DNA of 11,391 nucleotides from DUZB01 sp964407525. GTDB lineage: Bacteria > Desulfobacterota > DSM-4660 > Desulfatiglandales > Desulfatiglandaceae. Shown piece by piece: positions 1-7,133 of the stretch. Under the pieces are notes generated by a model, which saw only the letters and a program-made list of their open reading frames with translations, did not search any database and was not told where the DNA came from. The position numbers were made by a program, and so were the translations under genes. Position 1 is the first letter of the stretch. Each line of letters starts with the position of its first letter. The stretch spans positions 1 to 11,391 of the forward strand of contig CAYOWC010000153.1 of NCBI GenBank assembly GCA_964407525.1. The letters are read 5' to 3'.

Positions 1-21
1 GGTCAGCGTTTATAGTTGAAG

Positions 22-37
22 TTGGTGTTAACGCCAA
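22..37. promoter_or_regulatory. Imperfect 16-bp dyad upstream of the first gene
   Basis: TTGGTGTT at 22-29 is mirrored by AACGCCAA at 30-37 with one mismatched pair. The dyad ends 17 bases before the preferred ATG at 55. It could be an operator for the chaperonin operon or chance symmetry. It does not match the CIRCE element (TTAGCACTC-N9-GAGTGCTAA) that often controls groESL, and no CIRCE copy is visible in the 54 bases available. The true promoter probably lies left of the window. Confidence 0.25.
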
Positions 38-54
38 TTGAGAGAAAAAGGACT

Positions 55-360
55 ATGCCTTCGAAGAAGAAAGGAATGAATATAAGGGATAGGGCAGAAC
101 AGGAACTGATTACGATCCGAGGCCTTATCATTCCGTACGAATGGGACGAAAAAGGCAACGTGATAGCTATTTCCATCTCTACCTTTCAAGAGGAAGAGTA
201 CCTTATTGACGAAGATAAGCAAAGCGATCAGCTGCTGGCGTTAATCAGACAATTGGTAGAAATAAGTGGAGTTGTTCGGCGTGAAGACGGACGGAAGAGA
301 ATGAAAGTAAAGGAATGTAGGATGGTTCCCTTATCTAAAAAAGGAGGTTTTGAGCGATGA
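55..360 (+). CDS. Small conserved protein, paralogue of the protein at 9313-9666
   Basis: This gene encodes a protein of about 101 residues that I cannot assign to a named family. The ATG at 55 is preferred over an in-frame TTG at 16 because AAAAAGG lies four bases upstream; another ATG at 76 is possible. Its core reads as a short beta-rich domain: a Gly followed by hydrophobics (RGLIIPYEWDEKGNV), a Tyr-containing strand (EEYLID), a helix (DQLLALIRQL), then VEISGVVRREDGRKRMKV. The same succession occurs in the protein encoded at 9313-9666, so the two are homologous. Its last codons (Lys-Lys-Gly-Gly) also form the groES ribosome site AAGGAGG at 341-347, and its stop overlaps the groES start as ATGA. 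Translation is therefore probably coupled to the chaperonin. No signal peptide, membrane segment or Cys motif is seen. A regulatory or accessory role is only inferred from position. Confidence 0.75.
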   Translation: MPSKKKGMNIRDRAEQELITIRGLIIPYEWDEKGNVIAISISTFQEEEYLIDEDKQSDQLLALIRQLVEISGVVRREDGRKRMKVKECRMVPLSKKGGFER

Positions 361-647
361 AAATAAAGCCATTGAGCGACAGAATTCTGGTTCTCAGAAT
401 TGAGGAAGTACAAGAGACGCGGGGTGGAATCGTTATCCCTGATACTGCAAAAGAAAAGCCTCAGGAAGGAAAAGTGATTGCTGTGGGTCCTGGAAAATTT
501 GATGAAAATCAAAAACGAATTCCCTTGGAAGTCAAAAAAAATGATCATGTACTTTTTGGAAAGTACACGGGAAGCGAAATTGGAATCGATGGTGTTGAAC
601 ACCTGATTATGCGGGAAGATGATATCCTTGCTATTTTGAACAAATGA
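357..647 (+). CDS. groES: Co-chaperonin GroES (Cpn10)
   Basis: GroES is the heptameric 10-kDa lid that caps the GroEL chamber during ATP-dependent protein folding in the cytoplasm. The 96-residue product has the normal length and hallmark signatures: N-terminal MKIKPLSDRILV, then TRGGIVIPDTAKEKP (the mobile loop that contacts GroEL), EGKVIAVGPGK, and a C-terminal part with VLFGKYTGSEI and DDILAIL. The start is set by AAGGAGG nine bases upstream and overlaps the stop of the preceding small gene. groEL follows 14 bases downstream. Nothing in the protein looks degenerate. The identification is secure; whether this is the housekeeping copy or a second, specialised copy cannot be told from this window. 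Confidence 0.98.
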   Translation: MKIKPLSDRILVLRIEEVQETRGGIVIPDTAKEKPQEGKVIAVGPGKFDENQKRIPLEVKKNDHVLFGKYTGSEIGIDGVEHLIMREDDILAILNK

Positions 648-661
648 GGAGGCGTTGAGTC

Positions 662-2284
662 ATGGCAAAAAAGGAAATAAAATATAGTACAAAGGCCAGA
701 GAGAAAATGATGAGAGGCATAGACACTTTGGCCAATGCAGTTAAAGTTACACTCGGTCCGAAAGGAAGAAATGTGCTTATCGAAAAATCTTGGGGATCCC
801 CAAAGATTACCAAGGATGGGGTGACCGTCGCCAAAGAGATCACGCTGGAAGACAAATTTGAGGACATGGGTGCGCAGATGGTAAAGGAGGTGGCTTCAAA
901 GACTTCTGATGCTGCAGGAGATGGCACCACAACAGCCACCATTCTTGCTCAGGCTATTTACCGCGAGGGCTCCAAGCTGATAGCGGCAGGCTCCAATCCC
1001 ATGGCCGTAAAGAGAGGCGTTGAAAAGGCAGTAGCTATTGTGGTGGAAGAGCTCAAGAGAATTTCAAGACCAACAAAAGAAAAATTGGAAATTGCCCAGG
1101 TGGGAACCATCTCGGCAAATAACGACACTACCATCGGCAACATTATCTCCGATGCCATGGAAAAGGTGGGCAAAGAGGGCGTCATTACCGTAGAGGAAGC
1201 CAAAGGAATGGAAACGACCTTGGAGATTGTGGAAGGGATGCAGTTTGATCGAGGCTATCTGAGTCCTTACTTCGTAACAGATTCTGAAAAAATGGAGGTC
1301 GGGATCGATGAACCTTACATCCTTTTACATGAAAAAAAGATCAGCAACATGAAAGACGTGCTTCCTATCCTGGAGCAGGTCGCCAAGATGGGCGCCCCTC
1401 TGCTGATAATCGCAGAGGATGTGAACGGTGAGGCCCTGGCCACCCTGGTGGTGAACAAGCTTCGCGGGACTCTGCAATGTGCTGCCGTTAAGGCGCCTGG
1501 TTTCGGCGACAGACGCAAAGCCATACTCGAAGATATAGCTATCCTGACTGGTGGCCAAGTTGTCTCTGGGGATCTGGGCATCAAGCTTGAAAATATTACG
1601 TTGGATGACTTGGGGACTGCTAAACGAATCACCATTGACAAGGATAACACCACGATTGTTGATGGGGGAGGCGACCGAATAGCACTTGAAGGCAGGGTTA
1701 AACAGCTGAGGGCCCAGATAGAGGAGACTACATCTGATTACGACAGAGAAAAACTCCAGGAGCGTCTCGCAAAATTGATTGGTGGCGTGGCAGTCATCAG
1801 TGTGGGCGCAGTCACTGAGATGGAAATGAAGGAGAAGAAGGACAGGGTTGAGGACGCTCTTAATGCTACCCGGGCTGCTGTAGAAGAAGGGATCGTTCCG
1901 GGAGGTGGGGTTGCCCTCATCAGAGCTATAAAGGCCTTGGACAAGGCCCAATTTCACGGAGAGGAACAACTGGGTATTAAGTTAGTAAAACGGGCACTCG
2001 AAGAGCCTGTCAGGCAAATTGTGAATAATGCAGGTTTTGAAGGTTCCATAGTGGTTCAGCGAGTCATGGACAGTGAAGGTGATTTTGGATTTAACGCAGA
2101 AACGGGCATCTATGAAGACCTGATGAAAGCGGGTGTTATCGATCCTACCAAAGTAACTCGGTTGGCACTGCAGAATGCAGCATCTGTGGCAGGGCTACTT
2201 TTGACAACAGAGGCCATGGTGGCTGATAAGCCTGATAAAAAGTCTTCGACAACACCGGCTATGTCTCCGGAGGATATGTATTAG
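662..2284 (+). CDS. groEL: Chaperonin GroEL (Cpn60)
   Basis: GroEL forms the double-ring folding chamber that works with GroES. The 540-residue product is nearly full family length. Visible signatures include VTLGPKGRNV, TKDGVTVAKEI, the nucleotide-binding AGDGTTTAT, the apical-domain stretch with KAPGFGDRRKA, and the intermediate-domain KKDRVEDALNATRAAVEEG followed by PGGGVAL. The Asp residues used for ATP hydrolysis in known GroELs (in TKDG, GDGT and RVEDAL) are present. The C-terminus ends in SPEDMY and lacks the Gly-Gly-Met repeat tail of E. coli GroEL and many other housekeeping copies. A second small deviation is VISVGAVTE, where most GroELs have Lys in the third position. The start has GAGGAGG nine bases upstream. 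The next gene begins four bases after the stop, with no terminator between, so the chaperonin genes appear co-transcribed with the enzymes downstream. Confidence 0.98.
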   Translation: MAKKEIKYSTKAREKMMRGIDTLANAVKVTLGPKGRNVLIEKSWGSPKITKDGVTVAKEITLEDKFEDMGAQMVKEVASKTSDAAGDGTTTATILAQAIYREGSKLIAAGSNPMAVKRGVEKAVAIVVEELKRISRPTKEKLEIAQVGTISANNDTTIGNIISDAMEKVGKEGVITVEEAKGMETTLEIVEGMQFDRGYLSPYFVTDSEKMEVGIDEPYILLHEKKISNMKDVLPILEQVAKMGAPLLIIAEDVNGEALATLVVNKLRGTLQCAAVKAPGFGDRRKAILEDIAILTGGQVVSGDLGIKLENITLDDLGTAKRITIDKDNTTIVDGGGDRIALEGRVKQLRAQIEETTSDYDREKLQERLAKLIGGVAVISVGAVTEMEMKEKKDRVEDALNATRAAVEEGIVPGGGVALIRAIKALDKAQFHGEEQLGIKLVKRALEEPVRQIVNNAGFEGSIVVQRVMDSEGDFGFNAETGIYEDLMKAGVIDPTKVTRLALQNAASVAGLLLTTEAMVADKPDKKSSTTPAMSPEDMY

Positions 2285-2288
2285 GAGG
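2282..2288 (+). promoter_or_regulatory. Shine-Dalgarno site abutting the start codon
   Basis: TAGGAGG, which includes the groEL stop codon, directly abuts the ATG at 2289 with zero spacing. A second GGAGG lies at 2269-2273, 15 bases upstream. Neither spacing is ideal. No other in-frame ATG, GTG or TTG sits better, so initiation probably depends on ribosomes finishing groEL (coupled re-initiation). Confidence 0.5.
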
Positions 2289-3464
2289 ATGTCTAAAAAA
2301 GATCGAATAAAGGGATTCTTCTCATCTGAAAAAACAAAGGTTCTTGAGGATGAGAATGAAACTGCAAATACTATTCTCCCCGTCCAGAAAGAGGTGGCAT
2401 TCTCTTTATTGGACGGGGCCAGTGCCCAAGCTCCCATCATCGCACCCGAACTGGAAATGCAGAAGCGGCTGGCGGCCGATAGGAGCCAACCCCTTGAGGA
2501 GCGCCTGGAGGCCTACGAGGACATAGTGGAGTCTGAAGTTGGGGACACCACATTGACCCGATCGCGCAACATCGAGCGGGAGGTGGGATTACGTCAGATC
2601 TATCTCAAATTCGAAGGGGGCAATCCCACGGGAGCACAGAAGGACCGAATCGCCTTTGCCCAGGCTATGGATGCATTGAGACGGGGCTTTGATACCATCA
2701 CCGTGGCCACATGCGGCAATTACGGCGCCGCCATGGCCATTGCTTCTTCCATGGCCGGTTTGCGCTGCATCACCTATATCCCGGAAGGATATCACACCAG
2801 AAGAATCGTGGAAATGGAGACCTTCGGCGCGGAGATCCTTCGCGTGCCGGGGAATTATGAGGATGCGGTGGAAATTTCCAAGGAAAGGGCCGATGCCGAT
2901 GAAATTTATGACGCCAATCCTGGTGGAGCCAATACCGCTATTCAGTTGAAGGCTTACGGCGAGATTGCCTACGAGATCTATGACGAGCTTCGGGATGCCC
3001 CCGCCGTGGTGGCCGTTCCTGTCTCCAACGGAACCACACTGGCCGGCATCTACCGAGGATTTCTGAGTCTGTATCGAAGGGGAAAAACCTCTCGGATTCC
3101 TCGTATGGTTGCAGGATCCTCCCACAACAAGAACCCCATAATCAGGGCCTTTGTGAAAAACATCCCCTATTGTGAAGATCTTCCTCCCGGGCAAATTCGG
3201 GAAACTTCGGTAAATGAGCCTCTGGTTAACTGGCATGCCATCGATGGGGACCACGCCCTGGATGCCATCCGGCATACGGGTGGATGGGCGTCCTATGCCA
3301 GTGACAAGAGCATGCTGGCCTATGCGCGAATGATTCGACAGAAGGAAGGTCTCAATGTTCTGCCTGCTTCCACGGCCGGTCTCATCGTTGTTCTAGGGAA
3401 GCACCAGAAAGAACCTCTTCCAGGTGACCGTTACGTGGTCATCCTGACCGGGAGAAATCAATGA
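2289..3464 (+). CDS. Threonine-synthase-like PLP-dependent enzyme
   Basis: This is a fold-type II pyridoxal-phosphate enzyme of the threonine synthase/cysteate synthase/serine dehydratase group (391 residues). Residues 1 to about 80 form a poorly recognisable, charged extension. The catalytic part starts near DIVESEVGDTTLTRS. The PLP-binding Lys is expected at K118 in GGNPTGAQKDR; threonine synthases usually read NPTGSFKDR, so the residue before the Lys is Gln instead of Phe. The cofactor-phosphate/substrate loop is TCGNYGAAMA (141 onward), and a Gly/Ser-rich VPVSNGTTLAGI follows further on. The reaction should be a beta- or gamma-elimination/replacement on an amino-acid substrate, but the substrate is not readable. 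It starts four bases after groEL and overlaps the next gene (ATGA), implying a shared task with the DUF1611 protein. Ordinary threonine synthesis is unlikely, because no homoserine-pathway genes are nearby. Confidence 0.85.
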   Translation: MSKKDRIKGFFSSEKTKVLEDENETANTILPVQKEVAFSLLDGASAQAPIIAPELEMQKRLAADRSQPLEERLEAYEDIVESEVGDTTLTRSRNIEREVGLRQIYLKFEGGNPTGAQKDRIAFAQAMDALRRGFDTITVATCGNYGAAMAIASSMAGLRCITYIPEGYHTRRIVEMETFGAEILRVPGNYEDAVEISKERADADEIYDANPGGANTAIQLKAYGEIAYEIYDELRDAPAVVAVPVSNGTTLAGIYRGFLSLYRRGKTSRIPRMVAGSSHNKNPIIRAFVKNIPYCEDLPPGQIRETSVNEPLVNWHAIDGDHALDAIRHTGGWASYASDKSMLAYARMIRQKEGLNVLPASTAGLIVVLGKHQKEPLPGDRYVVILTGRNQ

Positions 3465-4534
3465 ATTTGTCTTTTGAAGGAAATGCCATTGTCTATTGCG
3501 AAGGAGCCTTTGGAACAGCCTATGGAAAAACCGCCCATGGCCTTATCCGCCGATCCGATCGATACCGCATCCTCTCCGTGGTGGATTCCCACCACGCTGG
3601 GCGAGATGCCGGAACAATCCTGGATGGCATCGTTCAGGGAATTCCGGTCCACGCCGACATTCTGAAAGCTGTGGCGACATTCAAAACGAGTCCCCATCCA
3701 GCAACACACCTGGTTATGGGGTTAGCGCCTGACGGGGGTTGCCTTCGAAAGCGTGCCCGACGAGATGTCGTAACAGCCATTTTAAACGGACTGAACGTGG
3801 ACTCCGGTCTACATGACTTTCTCTCCGAAGATCGGGAAATAGTAAGTCTGGCGGAAAAGCACAGTGTGAAGATACGGGATGTCCGAAAGCCTCCACCCAG
3901 AGATGCACTTCATTTTTTCAGCGGTAAGATTGAGAAGGTTGCCTCCCTGAAAGTGGCGATTCTGGGTACGGATTCAGCCATTGGCAAACGGACTACCGCA
4001 TGGATCCTTCTGGATGCCTTGAGGGCAGCCGGAGTTTCGGGAGAACTCGTCGGTACTGGGCAGACCGCCTGGATGCAGGGGGTCACGCACGGGATCATCC
4101 TGGATTCCCTCGTCAATGATTTCGTGTCGGGGGAAATTGAGCATGCCGTATGGTCAGCATGGAAGGCCTCTCGCCCCCGGGTGATCATCATAGAGGGCCA
4201 GGGAAGCCTGATGAATCCTGCCTACCCTGGTGGATTCGAGATCCTGGCAGCGGGCAGGCCCGATGTGGTAATCCTTCAGCACGCGCCCGCAAGAAAGGAG
4301 TATGACGGATTCCCCGGATACCCCATGCACCCTCTGGAGAAACAAATTGAGGCGATTGAACTCTTGTCGGGAAAGCGGGTCATTGCCGTTACCATCAACC
4401 ACGAGGAGATGGAAAGACAAAAAATTCCTGAGGTCTGTGAGAAAATCACGAAGTCAACCGGCCTTCCCGCTTTGGACGTCCTCCTGGGGGATCCGGGCGA
4501 CCTGGTAAAGATCCTGACGCCATATATCACCTGA
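3461..4534 (+). CDS. DUF1611 family protein, DgcN-like N-acyltransferase candidate
   Basis: The 357-residue product matches the two-domain DUF1611 layout: an N-terminal Rossmann-like half (about 1-155) and a C-terminal P-loop half (about 160-357). The P-loop is GTDSAIGKRTT at residues 169-179, followed by GELVGTGQTAWMQG, then VIIIEGQGSLMNPAYPGG, and DVVILQHAPARKEYDGFP, all typical of the family. The characterised member DgcN is reported as a D-glutamate N-acetyltransferase that works with DgcA, an enolase-superfamily enzyme. An enolase-superfamily epimerase is encoded 2.6 kb downstream here, which makes a DgcN-like pairing attractive. Start: ATG overlapping the stop of the PLP-enzyme gene, with GGGAG upstream. 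The stop codon lies inside the left arm of an inverted repeat (4531-4700). Family membership is secure; the acyl acceptor is inferred and could differ from glutamate. Confidence 0.85.
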   Translation: MNLSFEGNAIVYCEGAFGTAYGKTAHGLIRRSDRYRILSVVDSHHAGRDAGTILDGIVQGIPVHADILKAVATFKTSPHPATHLVMGLAPDGGCLRKRARRDVVTAILNGLNVDSGLHDFLSEDREIVSLAEKHSVKIRDVRKPPPRDALHFFSGKIEKVASLKVAILGTDSAIGKRTTAWILLDALRAAGVSGELVGTGQTAWMQGVTHGIILDSLVNDFVSGEIEHAVWSAWKASRPRVIIIEGQGSLMNPAYPGGFEILAAGRPDVVILQHAPARKEYDGFPGYPMHPLEKQIEAIELLSGKRVIAVTINHEEMERQKIPEVCEKITKSTGLPALDVLLGDPGDLVKILTPYIT

Positions 4535-4700
4535 AACCTGCAATTAGCTTTTAGCTATTGGCCGTTAGCTTAAAGGATTCAAACATTTGAATACCTTTTT
4601 AATATATTGAGCCTTTCATCTTTTGATGCCAACCTAATGTAGCCGTAAATAAGCGCGTACTGCTAATAGCTAACGGCTAACCGCTAATTGCAGCTTTCAG
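4531..4700. repeat. MITE-like inverted-repeat element between operon genes
   Basis: The arms at 4531-4548 and 4683-4700 are inverted copies matching at 17 of 18 positions (core CTGCAATTAGC). Just inside each arm are further runs built from TAGCTATT, CCGTTAGC and their complements (4552-4570 and 4661-4682), in permuted order, so the ends could fold into alternative stems. The centre is AT-rich and holds a small hairpin, ATTCAAA (4577-4583) with TTTGAAT (4586-4592). There is no open reading frame. The left arm includes the DUF1611 stop codon, so the element sits exactly in the one large gap of this gene series. It resembles a small non-autonomous mobile or intergenic repeat; no target-site duplication is obvious. 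Confidence 0.7.
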
Positions 4701-4730
4701 GTATCAAGGAAGAGGGATTAGGAATAAGAA

Positions 4731-7127
4731 ATGGATGACAATATAGAAAAGGTCTCTGGAGGAGAAGATGAGGACCCATTAGAGATTCTCAAAGTGATTC
4801 AAAGGCTGGAGGTGGGCCCTGTCCATCTGGAAAAGCGCCGTCTAACAGCCCCTTACCGAGTGATAAAGGATGGCCAAACCGATTCGATGAATCTCATATA
4901 CACCTTTGAAGAAGAAGTATTCGAACCAGGCGAACCGGAATCTCTCAATCTTGCAAGCATGATCTCTGCTCAGGTAGCCCTAAATTACGGCCTTTTCTGC
5001 GAAGAGATAGCGTTTCTGGGTCGATTTGACAAACACGACAAACGATTTCTGGAAGATATGGCCCGCAATACGGCCCGGGAAATCTTTGTGAAAAAGTTCC
5101 TGGAGGCCAACCCTTTTCTTCAAGGAAATGCCGGGGTACTCCCTCCGGTAAAACGGGGCAGTTACCTTCAGGCTAAACTCATTTTTGATGAAAAAGAGCC
5201 TTTGCAGAACAACATCGTCGGGAATCGTGGAGGCGGGAAAAGCTGGACCACAGACCCATCCCGTTACGCCATACTCTCCAGTGGTGGGAAAGACAGCCTG
5301 CTTAGCTTTGGCCTCTTACGGGAAATTGGCCATGACGTACATCCCATCTTTATCAATGAATCGGGCAGGCACTGGTTTACGGCTCTGAACGCCTACCGTC
5401 ATTTCCGTGACCATATCCCCAATACGGCCAGGGTGTGGACCAACTCGGACAGGCTCTTCAACTGGATGTTGCGGCATCTTCCCTTTGTCAGAAAAGACTT
5501 TTCCAAGGTCCGTTCCGACGAATATCCCATACGCCTCTGGACCGTAGCGGTCTTCCTTTTCGGGGCTATGCCCATCATGCGGAAACGAGGTGTGGGAAGA
5601 CTGGTTATCGGGGACGAATACGACACAACCAGCAGGCATTCTTTTAAAGGAATACCTCACTACGACGGTCTTTATGACCAGAGTCGCTATTTCGATGACG
5701 CCTTGACCCGGTATTTTCGCAGCAAAGGCTGGGGGGTAAGCCAATTTTCCATTTTGAGACCCTTATCGGAATTCCTCATCGAAAAAACTCTGGTGGAGCG
5801 CTATCCGGAATTGCAAAGCCATCAGATATCCTGCCATGCCGCCCACAGGGACGAGGAAGGGGTAAGGCCCTGCGGTCGCTGTGAGAAATGCCGGAGAATT
5901 GTCGGGATGCTCATGGCCTTGGATGCGAATCCCATGAAATGTAGCTACATGGGTGAGCATATTGGGGCGTGTCTGGAAAGCCTGGCCACGAAAGGTATCC
6001 ATCAGGAAAAGGAAGGAATAGAGCATCTTGCTTTTATGTTGGCTGAAAAAGGTCTCATACAGGGACCAACTATTGGGCCTGTCCGTGCTACCCAACGCCC
6101 GCAAATCATGAAACTTCGATTTGATCGCGAGAGGTCTCCCGTAGAAGGAATTCCTGTGGACCTTCGCGAACCTCTCTACCAGATCATTCTGGAACACGCC
6201 GAGGGTTCGTGTATGCGCCGTGGGCGTTCATGGGTTGACTTCGATCTGTGGGGGGACCCTGCCCTCAAGAGACCTTACCCCTTTGAGAGCCATCATACCC
6301 TTCCTTCCATCGGATTTTTGGACCAGGGGGATAAAGGGGAAGAAAAGGGGAATTATCTACTGGGAGAACTCACATGGCCGGAAGCAAAGACCCGCTTCCA
6401 GGAAGTGGATGTGGCCCTCCTTCCCGTGGGAGCCATTGAACAGCACGGTCCGCACCTCCCTCTGGACTGTGATGCCTTTGATGCCGAGTATATGGCCCGA
6501 AAAGTCGCTGAGGGGTGCACGACCCCCAGGCCTGTGGTCCTCCCGTTGATCCCCTATGGCGTAAGCTATCATCACGAGGACTTTAGTGGGACCATCAGCA
6601 TCAATCCCGAGACCTTATCTCAGATGGTGTATGATGTCGGCATGAGCGCCGTTCGCCACGGAATCACCAAACTGGTCATTATCAACGGTCATGGCGGCAA
6701 TGGCCCCGCGCTGCACTTCGCGGCCCAGATGATCAATCGCGATTCCCACATTTTCACCTGTGTGGACACGGGAGAAACCAGTGATCCCGACATCTATGCC
6801 ATGGCTGAAACGCCCAACGATGTTCATTCCGGGGAAATTGAGACCAGTACCACACTGGCCACCCGTCCTCACCTGGTACGGCTCAAAAAGGTCAAGAAAT
6901 TCATCCCCCGATTTTCGAGTCGATATCTGGATTTCACCAACAAGAGGAGCGTGGGGTGGTATGCCCACACTTCAAAAATCTCCCCCACGGGAGTCCTGGG
7001 CGACCCCACAAAAGGGAATCGGGAAAAGGGTGAAAAGATGTGGGCGGTAATGATCAAACACCTCGTCGAGTTTGTGGAAGATCTCAAGAGCCTCAGCCTG
7101 GATGAAATCTATCAAAAGAGGTATTAG
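4731..7127 (+). CDS. Fusion: MurL/QueC-like PP-loop ATPase domain + creatininase-family amidohydrolase
   Basis: A 798-residue fusion. Residues about 1-440 form a PP-loop ATP-pyrophosphatase-type domain with SSGGKDS at 183-189 (ATP binding), GDEYDT at 294-299, YDQSRYFDDAL from 315, ILRPLSEF at 341-348, and Cys368 followed by CGRCEKC (C381, C384, C387), a probable zinc site like that of QueC. The motif order resembles MurL, the ATP-dependent epimerase of UDP-MurNAc-L-Ala-L-Glu, but similarity is to pattern, not close identity. Residues about 441-540 are an unassigned linker. Residues about 545-798 are a creatininase-type metal amidohydrolase: VGAIEQHGPHLPLDCD (E570, H572, D581), YHHEDFSGTIS, NGHGGN at 652-657 and VHSGEIETS (H699, E702). 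All expected metal ligands are present. AGGA seven bases before the ATG supports the start. The epimerase gene follows six bases later. Substrate unknown; the fusion suggests ATP activation of a carboxylate followed by amide chemistry. Confidence 0.82.
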   Translation: MDDNIEKVSGGEDEDPLEILKVIQRLEVGPVHLEKRRLTAPYRVIKDGQTDSMNLIYTFEEEVFEPGEPESLNLASMISAQVALNYGLFCEEIAFLGRFDKHDKRFLEDMARNTAREIFVKKFLEANPFLQGNAGVLPPVKRGSYLQAKLIFDEKEPLQNNIVGNRGGGKSWTTDPSRYAILSSGGKDSLLSFGLLREIGHDVHPIFINESGRHWFTALNAYRHFRDHIPNTARVWTNSDRLFNWMLRHLPFVRKDFSKVRSDEYPIRLWTVAVFLFGAMPIMRKRGVGRLVIGDEYDTTSRHSFKGIPHYDGLYDQSRYFDDALTRYFRSKGWGVSQFSILRPLSEFLIEKTLVERYPELQSHQISCHAAHRDEEGVRPCGRCEKCRRIVGMLMALDANPMKCSYMGEHIGACLESLATKGIHQEKEGIEHLAFMLAEKGLIQGPTIGPVRATQRPQIMKLRFDRERSPVEGIPVDLREPLYQIILEHAEGSCMRRGRSWVDFDLWGDPALKRPYPFESHHTLPSIGFLDQGDKGEEKGNYLLGELTWPEAKTRFQEVDVALLPVGAIEQHGPHLPLDCDAFDAEYMARKVAEGCTTPRPVVLPLIPYGVSYHHEDFSGTISINPETLSQMVYDVGMSAVRHGITKLVIINGHGGNGPALHFAAQMINRDSHIFTCVDTGETSDPDIYAMAETPNDVHSGEIETSTTLATRPHLVRLKKVKKFIPRFSSRYLDFTNKRSVGWYAHTSKISPTGVLGDPTKGNREKGEKMWAVMIKHLVEFVEDLKSLSLDEIYQKRY

Positions 7128-7133
7128 CTCTCC

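Noticed and set aside
16..54. Upstream TTG start for the first gene
   Set aside because: It would add 13 residues but has no good ribosome site, whereas the ATG at 55 follows AAAAAGG.
1..54. CIRCE heat-shock operator upstream of groES
   Set aside because: No TTAGCACTC/GAGTGCTAA arms are present in the available upstream bases; the dyad at 22-37 is different.
1325..1969. 214-codon - strand frame inside groEL
   Set aside because: Antisense shadow of a secure groEL gene; no family resemblance.
4623..4651. Possible promoter TTGATG - 17 bases - TAAATA inside the repeat element
   Set aside because: The -10 part matches only three of six consensus positions, too weak to call.
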